Below are positions 1-6,206 of a stretch of DNA of 7,649 bases, in pieces (position 1 is the first letter of the stretch; each line of letters starts with the position of its first letter). The position numbers and the translations under genes are program-made. Under the pieces are notes generated by a model. That model had not been told where the DNA came from. It saw nothing but the letters and a program-made list of their open reading frames with translations, and searched no databases. The DNA is from E44-bin32 sp041573795 (lineage in GTDB: Bacteria; Chloroflexota; Anaerolineae; Anaerolineales; E44-bin32), in NCBI GenBank assembly GCA_041573795.1, contig JBFFQB010000124.1:1-7649 (forward strand). Reading direction: 5' to 3'.

Positions 1-239
1 GATGTCCACAAGGGCGAGGTCGATCCGGCACTCAATTCCCCGGGGAAAAACGCCCATTCACCACGCAAGGCCAGGTTACGAGCATAGGTTTGGTGAATCC
101 AGGCATCGTCCAGGGGAAAGCCCAGTGAGTGCGTAGAGATACTGCTCCATAAGTAATAACCAACCGCGATAAAGGAAACCACCACAATCGATGGTGCTAC
201 CCATGAGATCCGATTCACCCATTGCTGGATGCGCTTCAC
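1..239 (-). CDS. GT-C (PMT/GT39-like) membrane glycosyltransferase, N-terminal fragment cut by the window edge
   Basis: This is a partial gene, and its 3' end lies beyond base 1. It starts at GTG 239-237 and shows 79 codons without a stop. The start is well supported: a TGA lies in the same frame two codons upstream (245-243), and AAAGGTGA sits 7 nt before the GTG. The peptide begins MKRIQQWVNR, followed by one hydrophobic helix at about residues 14-31. Next comes an outer loop with the acidic pair D44-D45 in LDDAWIHQTYARNLA, then FFPGE (64-68) and SAGSTSPLW (70-78). An acidic pair in the first outer loop, followed by YARNLA, PGE and G-TSPLW, is typical of a bacterial and archaeal PMT-like family. 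In GT-C enzymes such acidic residues help bind the metal and the lipid-phosphate sugar. Only 3 nt separate it from the gene upstream, so the two are probably co-transcribed. Donor and acceptor are unknown. Confidence 0.8.
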   Translation of the reverse strand, partial: MKRIQQWVNRISWVAPSIVVVSFIAVGYYLWSSISTHSLGFPLDDAWIHQTYARNLALRGEWAFFPGELSAGSTSPLWT

Positions 240-242
240 GAC

Positions 243-1802
243 TCAATCACCTTTCACACGATAGAGGTTAAAACGCTCACCATAGCTACTCAGGCTCTTT
301 TCATGCTCTAGCCATGGGGGAGTACTCGTTTGTTGGTACAAGCCCTCAAGCTCGACGGGGTGATTGCGGTCAATTACCACCCACGCTACACCATAGCGAT
401 CCACTACTTCTTTTAATACTTCAACATCGCCAGCAGGGAGGACAACCGATGGTAAGCCTGATACATGGTAAAAACCAGGAGGATTATTGATGGCGATCAC
501 ACCTGGCTTTGAATCGATTGCAAGAATGGCTTCATAAACTTCATGATAGCGAGCCGAAGGAATATTCCACCCACTTCCTTCTTGCCCCCTGCCGTAGACT
601 CGATTGGCTAGTAAGCCCCAGGTCAGCAGTAATGCGAAAATAACCAGCACCACACTGAAAACTGTTCTCGACCGTTCGATATTCCAATCGCGGCGCTGCC
701 CAGCCCAATCGACACTGGTCTTAAGTCCAACTGCGGCCATAACCCACAACAGGGGCATGGCAGCAGTGCTTGAATGAAACCAGCCGCCGCGCGCCCCTGC
801 TAAGGGGAATACAAGCCCCATCAGGATCAGGAGCGCAGCAAGATAGTAGATGGTTGAACGGACGATAGCCCGGTTCCAGTTCTGTATGATCCCAATAATC
901 ATGAATGGGAGCAAGAACACCAGCCCGTTTTCAGCAATGATGCGTTGAGCGAGAATTTTTAACGACTCCCACCGCAGGAACAGAATCCGGTCCAAGCCTG
1001 AAGCCCACCAGCGTTGAAAACTAAGCGTCTCACCCGGGTAGCTGAAAAGCTCGTCATAGGTGCGCAGCCACAACATCCGACTTCCCCCCGAGGCAAGTGG
1101 CGAACCAAAGATAAGCTGGTTGCGAGTCATCCAGGGCGCCATCACGAGAAGGTAACCTAGCACGAGGGCACTCGTATCCCGAAGTCTAGTATTTGGAGAT
1201 ATAAGCAGCATGCTCAGCGGAATGATGAGAAGCAAGAATCCATCAGCACGACTCAGGTGTGCCAACCCACTGATACATCCCGCCAGCAACCACTTGCCAG
1301 ATTGGTACCGCTCCGACCTAGTTTGCATTAAAAGCAGCAGCAAGCCTCCGAGTAGTGCGTAATAGCTAAACGCATCGGTGGTAACAAAGAAAGGCAAGAA
1401 GAAACCCGGCCCGATCACTAGCATCCCCGCTAAGAGCGAGCCTGCTTGATCAACCCCAAATGCTAGCGCTAACCGCCATACAAGGAGCGGCAAGAGTGCC
1501 GTAGCTACGATAAAGGGGATCTGGGCAACTTGAAATCTAACGCCAAATAAACTCATGCTTAATCCGCTCAGCATAGAGGTCAAAGGCGACCAATACGCAT
1601 GCGAAGGCGTGGGAATTTCCTCCGGGTCACTCAAGTAATTCCAGAGAAAAGGCTCCTGCCCTCCCTGTCCCCGAGCCCATTGGATTCCCATGGCGTAGTA
1701 ATAATCCGCATCCATATAACCAGGACTACGCACCGCCCTGGCAGCAAGAACCGCGCTGAAGAAACCTAGGATGAGAAGTGCGATTGCGTGTCTGCGGTTC
1801 AT
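243..1802 (-). CDS. GT39/PMT-like integral membrane glycosyltransferase (519 aa)
   Basis: This is a polytopic GT-C protein with an N-terminal helix (about residues 6-24) and a first outer loop carrying the acidic motif DAD (D31, D33). Numbering is from ATG 1802. Other signatures seen are PSHAYWSPL (66-74), TTDAFSYY (around D143), GLAHLSRADG (about 179-188), APWMTRN (222-228) and YDELFSYP just after. Hydrophobic segments fill residues up to about 400. The last 80 residues form an outer soluble domain with NNPPGFYHVSG, a VVLPAGD segment and RYGVAWVVIDRNHP. This set of motifs belongs to bacterial PMT-like glycosyltransferases that use a polyprenyl-phosphate sugar; the sugar is not known. An alternative GTG at 1844 would add 14 residues and overlap gene D by 38 nt. 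I prefer ATG 1802, which gives a normal short basic N-terminus and follows the previous stop by 4 nt. No good Shine-Dalgarno is seen there (GGAG is 16 nt away), so translation is probably coupled to gene D. Confidence 0.85.
   Translation of the reverse strand: MNRRHAIALLILGFFSAVLAARAVRSPGYMDADYYYAMGIQWARGQGGQEPFLWNYLSDPEEIPTPSHAYWSPLTSMLSGLSMSLFGVRFQVAQIPFIVATALLPLLVWRLALAFGVDQAGSLLAGMLVIGPGFFLPFFVTTDAFSYYALLGGLLLLLMQTRSERYQSGKWLLAGCISGLAHLSRADGFLLLIIPLSMLLISPNTRLRDTSALVLGYLLVMAPWMTRNQLIFGSPLASGGSRMLWLRTYDELFSYPGETLSFQRWWASGLDRILFLRWESLKILAQRIIAENGLVFLLPFMIIGIIQNWNRAIVRSTIYYLAALLILMGLVFPLAGARGGWFHSSTAAMPLLWVMAAVGLKTSVDWAGQRRDWNIERSRTVFSVVLVIFALLLTWGLLANRVYGRGQEGSGWNIPSARYHEVYEAILAIDSKPGVIAINNPPGFYHVSGLPSVVLPAGDVEVLKEVVDRYGVAWVVIDRNHPVELEGLYQQTSTPPWLEHEKSLSSYGERFNLYRVKGD
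247..254 (-). promoter_or_regulatory. Ribosome binding site for the GTG start at 239
   Basis: Read on the minus strand this is AAAGGTGA, a good partial match to the anti-Shine-Dalgarno complement. The spacer to the GTG is 7 nt. It lies inside the last codons of the upstream gene and decides the start of the edge-cut sixth gene. Confidence 0.6.
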
Positions 1803-1806
1803 ATTT

Positions 1807-3369
1807 TTATTCTGTGCGCTCCAGCGTGTAGAGCAGTAGATCACCCCACATCAATGTATTCCGCTTTGCATAGGATTTTTCCAACGTTTGGATAGTCGGA
1901 TGGGTGCTATAACCTAGGCGCAAGTAATCATCAATCTCCTGCTTGAATACGACAAAGAACACCTCATCCGCCTCTCCAGCAGCTGAGAGTGCATCCTTCT
2001 CTGCAAACAAACCGAGCACCTCCTGGGTGGGATAGGCCAACGTGTCGCTTGCAGACCCGGGAGGATCCTGCAAATACTTATGTGGGAGAGCGGGATCGTC
2101 GTAATAGGCAGGCAACATGCTGATCTTGTTCGAGTGCAGCACCACCGAGTCCGAATGCACCTCTTCCCCGAGGTACTGATTTAGCGCTTTATAAGGTGCG
2201 TACGGGAATCCTGCATAAGAGTAGTGAGAAATGCCTCCCACGATAAAGGACAAACTCAGGCCAACCACCATCGTCCAACTTGACAACCTTCTTCCTTTGA
2301 TAAGCATGGATGAGATCGCAAGGAGATAGAAAACTCCTGAAGGTAGGAGTCCTCGGACGATGAATAGCGGTCGTACCTGCGAAACAGCAAACAGGAGTAG
2401 GACAGGAAGGAATGCAAGGGATAAAACCAATAGACCTTCAGATCTCGCTGCCACCTGATTTTTCGCTAACCAAAAAGCCTCCATGACCACAAAGGCAAAC
2501 AGCAGTAAGGTGGCGAGCAACATGATCGGCAATAATCCTTCTCGGATCGGCAAGTCTCCACTGAATGCGATGAATGTCTGCAGCAAGGCCTCCAATCCAG
2601 GTCGCTCGATCCAATAGGCTTGCTGAACTTTAAAAATTTGGGCTGGCAATTGCATCAACCAGGGTGCGTAAAGGATCGCTCCGATAAATGAACCTGTGAG
2701 CAGGATGATCAAACTTGACTTAGAGAAGCGCTGGAGCAGCGTGGTAAGGGCGAGAGGGATCAGAAAGAAAATCGCTAATACATGTGTATACATGGCCAGC
2801 GCCGATGTGATTCCAAAGAAAACGATATAGGCGCGGTTTTTAGTTTCAAGAGCGATCAGCAACGATGAGGTGCTTAATACCAAGAGCAGGGCTAGCAGGA
2901 CATACATGCGAGCTTCTTGGCCATGGTGAATTTGAAAAGGCGAGATAGCGAATAAAAAACCGCAAATAAGGCTCACGCGAGGGTTAAACAACCTTCGGCT
3001 AAGGGCGGTTATACATAGCAATAGTACGACACTCAGAAGGATGGAGAGGCTTCGAACGGCAACAATGCTTTGGCCAAAAAGGGACATCCAGAGCCAGAGT
3101 GCACTGTAATACAACAGCGGGTGCACATCCGCTGCTGCCCCATCCACGGGGGTCAAGGTCCCGTATAGCATGGCAGTAGGACCTTCGCGAGAAAAGAGGA
3201 TCGAGAAAGCCTCGTCATACCAGAGTGAGCGGCCGGCCAAGGTCGGCAGGCGCATTCCTACTGCGAGCAAAGCCAGCAAAACAACCCCGGCTTGGTATGG
3301 TATGCGCTCTTTAAAGCCTCTGATCGTAGCGATAAAATTGTTCCCGAAGGTGCTGCTCGTTTTTAGCAT
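1807..3369 (-). CDS. GT39/PMT_2 family membrane glycosyltransferase (520 aa)
   Basis: This is the clearest PMT_2/ArnT-like protein of the set. After an N-terminal helix (about residues 27-41) come LWYDEAFS with the acidic pair D52-E53, DVHPLLYY (81-88) with the conserved H and P, SPFQIHHGQEARMY (about 143-156) and an AMYTH motif (near 192-196). A late VRGLLPSG segment sits near residue 339. These are the signature positions of bacterial GT39 enzymes, which transfer a sugar from a polyprenyl-phosphate donor on the outer membrane face. About 11-12 hydrophobic segments precede a C-terminal outer domain of roughly 125 residues that contains a YYDDPALPHKYL stretch. The start is either GTG 3372 or the ATG directly after it at 3369; ATG is preferred. 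An in-frame TAA at 3378-3376 excludes any start further upstream. No convincing ribosome binding site is visible in the spacer after gene C. Donor sugar and acceptor cannot be told from sequence. Confidence 0.88.
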   Translation of the reverse strand: MLKTSSTFGNNFIATIRGFKERIPYQAGVVLLALLAVGMRLPTLAGRSLWYDEAFSILFSREGPTAMLYGTLTPVDGAAADVHPLLYYSALWLWMSLFGQSIVAVRSLSILLSVVLLLCITALSRRLFNPRVSLICGFLFAISPFQIHHGQEARMYVLLALLLVLSTSSLLIALETKNRAYIVFFGITSALAMYTHVLAIFFLIPLALTTLLQRFSKSSLIILLTGSFIGAILYAPWLMQLPAQIFKVQQAYWIERPGLEALLQTFIAFSGDLPIREGLLPIMLLATLLLFAFVVMEAFWLAKNQVAARSEGLLVLSLAFLPVLLLFAVSQVRPLFIVRGLLPSGVFYLLAISSMLIKGRRLSSWTMVVGLSLSFIVGGISHYSYAGFPYAPYKALNQYLGEEVHSDSVVLHSNKISMLPAYYDDPALPHKYLQDPPGSASDTLAYPTQEVLGLFAEKDALSAAGEADEVFFVVFKQEIDDYLRLGYSTHPTIQTLEKSYAKRNTLMWGDLLLYTLERTE

Positions 3370-3403
3370 CACTATTTATTTACATAGCCCTACATGCTGG
3401 TGA

Positions 3404-4633
3404 TTAAGTGCTGAAGACAGATGGCCTTAATCTGCGCAAGATCCACCAACGCGACCAGATTAATCCAAACAGTGTGAAAATCGGCAGCGGTAAATACATA
3501 ATTGGGGCTTCAATGTTGCCGTCGACTGTGAGCATGAAGAGCACCCAAAGACCAATCAATAGGGCCAGGCTGGAGATCCATACGGCGAAATACCCCGACC
3601 TACCCCAGCGCTGCGCCCAGGAATGGAATACGAGAATGATCGCAGGCAGCATCACCACGAAATTTGTGGTAGCAGTTCGGAAGGCTACCAGATTGGTAAC
3701 CACCAATGTAAGTGCTGCTGTCCATTGAAAATGTGTCTCCCCCCCAGCGAACGACAAACCCCATTCAAGCAATAGATATGCTATTAATGCCCCGCTCAAG
3801 ATCCATGTAAGCAGTGTTTGATCACCGGACAATCCTGCAAGCAAGATCGACACAGGGGATCCTAAGTCTGTATAGGAAGGATAGGAGACAAGTTGGCGCA
3901 ACCACAGCAAGGGCCAATTCGGAAGGATCAAAATGGAACCAACGATCAATACGGCAATAGTGGTAAGCAACCATAGGATAAATTCGAAGCGCCGCTTCTT
4001 CACTGCCCAGGCTGTGATAAAGGGGAGAATTAAAAATGCCATCTGCGGCTTTGCTATGGTGAGGGCAAGAATTACGCCGGCAAAAGCATCAGATTTGCGT
4101 TGAATTGACCATAACCCAAGGATGATAAGTAGAGCTTCAATCACCGCAAATTGGCCAACGATTACGGAGCGGAGGCCGTGATACCAGAAGATAGAGAGCA
4201 AAATGATCAATCCCAGTGTCGCCGGCGGGGGCTTCCATCGAGCCAACCTTAGTCCTAGAAACGCCATGATCGGCAAGCAGATTTCCAACAGTGTCATCCA
4301 GATTGCACGCGCGGTAGTGAAGGGAAGCAATCCAAACGGCGCAAAGAACAGCATGGCTGGCAGTGGGTAAACAAAATGAGCCACGTCCTCCCCTTTGCTC
4401 GGGTCTGCGGGTCTACCATAAATGAGGGTTTGCGCCTCGAGGCTAACCTGTTCATCGTAGGGATTGATACCCTCCACGAGCCAGAACCGGGCACCTGTCC
4501 AGCGCGCGAGAAAATCATTTCCACCGGGAGATTGCACCGAAAAGCGGTAGTTCGACCAAACGAGCAATCCAACCAGTATGAGCAAGACAATCGCAATAAT
4601 CCAACGGACCCATCGATTCGATCTAAAGCTCAA
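3404..4633 (-). CDS. GT87 family (DUF2029) polyprenyl-phosphate-mannose-dependent mannosyltransferase-like protein (409 aa)
   Basis: The protein matches the GT87/DUF2029 pattern. One N-terminal helix (about residues 11-26) is followed by an outer loop GGNDFLARWTGARFW with the likely catalytic aspartate D40, then EGINPYD (54-60). Further family marks are FVYPLP (87-92), a VGQF segment (159-162), AGVILALTIAKPQ (185-197) and YPSYTDLGSP (251-260). Known members include actinobacterial PimE, which adds alpha-1,2-mannose from polyprenyl-phosphate mannose outside the cytoplasmic membrane; the aspartate in the first outer loop is essential there. Mannose as donor is therefore a reasonable but unproven guess. 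Length, about 400 residues and nearly all membrane-embedded, is normal for the family. There is no long soluble C-terminal domain, unlike genes A, B, D and E. The start codon is TTG, chosen because AGAGGAGG lies 8 nt upstream. It follows the stop of gene B by 14 nt. Confidence 0.85.
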   Translation of the reverse strand: MSFRSNRWVRWIIAIVLLILVGLLVWSNYRFSVQSPGGNDFLARWTGARFWLVEGINPYDEQVSLEAQTLIYGRPADPSKGEDVAHFVYPLPAMLFFAPFGLLPFTTARAIWMTLLEICLPIMAFLGLRLARWKPPPATLGLIILLSIFWYHGLRSVIVGQFAVIEALLIILGLWSIQRKSDAFAGVILALTIAKPQMAFLILPFITAWAVKKRRFEFILWLLTTIAVLIVGSILILPNWPLLWLRQLVSYPSYTDLGSPVSILLAGLSGDQTLLTWILSGALIAYLLLEWGLSFAGGETHFQWTAALTLVVTNLVAFRTATTNFVVMLPAIILVFHSWAQRWGRSGYFAVWISSLALLIGLWVLFMLTVDGNIEAPIMYLPLPIFTLFGLIWSRWWILRRLRPSVFST

Positions 4634-4639
4634 ACCCCA

Positions 4640-4649
4640 CTCCTCCTCT
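4640..4649 (-). promoter_or_regulatory. Strong ribosome binding site for the TTG start at 4633
   Basis: The minus-strand sequence AGAGGAGGAG overlaps the TAG stop of gene B. Core GGAGG (4646-4642) is 8 nt from TTG 4633. This is the best Shine-Dalgarno in the window and fixes a non-ATG start for the GT87 gene. Confidence 0.75.
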
Positions 4650-6117
4650 AACCACCTTCTGGTCTGGTGAAAATAACCGAGGTCGTATCTTCATAGACGC
4701 GCTGCCATCCCGCCTGATGGAGCTTGAATGCGATGGGTGCGTTTGGTTCTACCAGTGCAATTCCAATCCCCCAATCCTCAAGGACCTCACTCCACACTGG
4801 TTCTGCTCGCCATACAAGGAGGTATTGTTCTAGTACATCATCATCGAAAAGATCGGTACGCCCATCCACAAAACTGCGATACGCTGGATAGAGCTCCCAA
4901 ATCAAGTAGGCTCCCCAGTTATAGCTATTAAACAGTGGGCCAGGTTCCTGGTTGGTTGACAGATAGGCGATTGCACCTGAAGGGTATGCTTCGGCCAGTG
5001 TTTTCTCGTTGAAGGTATTGCTCAGCGGGGTAGCGATTTTAAGCATAGCAGCCGCAACCAAAAAGATCGCCAGGAATGAATTCAGATACTTTTGAACTGC
5101 TGGAGGTACTTGTTTTGAGGAGCGAACCCAGGGGATATGAATCTGGATTGATGCGAGCGCCCTTGAGATGGGAATAACCACCGCCAACGCAAAAATGGCG
5201 ATATTGCGCGCAGCCCAAAGTGACATGCCCAAAAATCCGAGGACCAATAAGGTATCGGTGGGATGGATGCGATCTTTCTTCAAACTGAAGCTTATAAAAG
5301 CGAGGAAGATCATCCCAAGAAACGGTTGAACGCCCAGGGCATGAAAATCAGGTGATTGCCATTCCTGAATATACTCGCGCAATATCCCGATCGAAACCGT
5401 TTTAAATGGGTAGAGCAGCATTGAAGGCCCATGTGGATTAATAGATAATCCCAACAGGGATACCAATACTACCCACAGATATCGAATTAATACCGCCTGG
5501 TTCAGTTTAAACGTTGTTCTTGCAACAGTCGGATCCGTAAGTAACTTCCCTGCTAGATCGAGCACCGCGCCCCCGAAGTAAGCGGCAAGCAGCAGGAATC
5601 CGATCGCAAAGCCTCCATGTAAATTCCCCCATATTGCCATTGTGACAAAGAATGCCCACAGGGGAGGATTGTCTCCACGCTGCTCCCGCTCGAGCAGATA
5701 GATGAACACACCACTGAGCGCGAAAGACATGATCTGCGGCCTCGCTGACCAGTAGACGCCTGAAGTAGTCGCGGCAAGCAATATTAATGCGGATCGAAGC
5801 AGGATCGGCCCCTCGATAAAGCGCCACACCCATAGAAATGCCAGGGTGACCATAAAGGCCGTCAGCAGATTCAAACCAGCAAATCCTGATACCTGGTAGA
5901 TCGAGTAAAGCATGACCTGTGCAAACCATCCAGGGTAGCGCCAGGATTCCTGATAACGGGTCATCGAGAAAGGATCTGAAGTGATCACTGCACCCTTCTC
6001 AACGATCTCAGCCCCTGCGCGTAGATGCCACCATGTGTCGCTGTCTACCGAGACCCGAACCGCCATGGTGAAAATTGCCAGGAATGTAAAGAAAAGGACG
6101 AGGCGCTTAAAACTCAA
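4648..6117 (-). CDS. Uncharacterised GT-C-like polytopic membrane protein with DTWWHL motif and outer C-terminal domain (489 aa)
   Basis: After a single N-terminal helix (residues 6-22) comes an outer loop with D25, D27, WWHL (29-32), G35 and SDPFS (47-51). The core holds about ten further hydrophobic stretches with ARPQ (125-128), WGNLHGGF (163-170), INPHG (226-230), EWQSPDFH (252-259) and WAARN (301-305). The C-terminal 110 or so residues form an outer domain with NWGAYLIW (400-407), LYP and VDGRTDLF (417-424). I recognise this combination as a widespread conserved bacterial membrane family, usually annotated as hypothetical or as a glycosyltransferase; I know of no assigned reaction. The acidic first loop and overall layout resemble GT-C enzymes, and its neighbours are GT-C enzymes, so a sugar transferase role is inferred. 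TTG 6117 is chosen because an in-frame TGA lies at 6123-6121 and AAGGGG is 7 nt upstream. The only nearby ATG, at 6066, would cut away most of the first helix. Confidence 0.8.
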   Translation of the reverse strand: MSFKRLVLFFTFLAIFTMAVRVSVDSDTWWHLRAGAEIVEKGAVITSDPFSMTRYQESWRYPGWFAQVMLYSIYQVSGFAGLNLLTAFMVTLAFLWVWRFIEGPILLRSALILLAATTSGVYWSARPQIMSFALSGVFIYLLEREQRGDNPPLWAFFVTMAIWGNLHGGFAIGFLLLAAYFGGAVLDLAGKLLTDPTVARTTFKLNQAVLIRYLWVVLVSLLGLSINPHGPSMLLYPFKTVSIGILREYIQEWQSPDFHALGVQPFLGMIFLAFISFSLKKDRIHPTDTLLVLGFLGMSLWAARNIAIFALAVVIPISRALASIQIHIPWVRSSKQVPPAVQKYLNSFLAIFLVAAAMLKIATPLSNTFNEKTLAEAYPSGAIAYLSTNQEPGPLFNSYNWGAYLIWELYPAYRSFVDGRTDLFDDDVLEQYLLVWRAEPVWSEVLEDWGIGIALVEPNAPIAFKLHQAGWQRVYEDTTSVIFTRPEGG

Positions 6118-6206
6118 TCTTCATCCCCTTTATCAATGTCTGATTGTTCATGCATCGCCCGTGCCAGAACCCTTTTCAACCCATCAGCCTATCAACACGC
6201 TCAAAT
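6118..6206 (-). other. Intergenic spacer between genes A and B, the longest non-coding gap in the window
   Basis: This 89-nt gap is the only one long enough to hold a control element. On the minus strand TTGAAA (6179-6174) is followed after 17 nt by GATGCA, a very weak match to a -10 box, so no promoter is called. No stem followed by a T-run is seen, so no intrinsic terminator is called. The end nearest gene B carries its ribosome binding site and a short open frame described in the findings. Confidence 0.5.
6125..6130 (-). promoter_or_regulatory. Ribosome binding site for the TTG start at 6117
   Basis: Read on the minus strand this is AAGGGG, with a 7-nt spacer (ATGAAGA) to TTG 6117. The ATG inside the spacer opens only a five-codon frame ending in TAA, so it is not a competing gene start. 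Confidence 0.55.

Noticed and set aside
3370..3403. Promoter or terminator in the AT-rich C-D spacer
   Set aside because: The stretch TGTAAATAAATAG is AT-rich, but no paired boxes and no hairpin with a T-run are visible in this short gap.
3170..3728. Two plus-strand open frames (3170-3403 and 3408-3728) near the C-D junction
   Set aside because: Both are antisense to well-supported GT-C genes, have no recognisable domain, and their composition is that of reverse-complement reading.
4294..4596. Minus-strand 100-codon frame inside gene C
   Set aside because: It is an alternative frame over the GT87 signature region (D40, NPYD), which is clearly the coding one.
5507..5929. Minus-strand 140-codon frame inside gene B
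   Set aside because: It overlaps the conserved core of gene B (ARPQ, WGNLHGGF) in another frame, and its cysteine- and arginine-rich translation has no coherent pattern.
6150..6179. Promoter in the A-B spacer (TTGAAA, 17 nt, GATGCA)
   Set aside because: The -35-like box is fair but the -10 matches the consensus at only two or so positions, so the pair is not better than chance.
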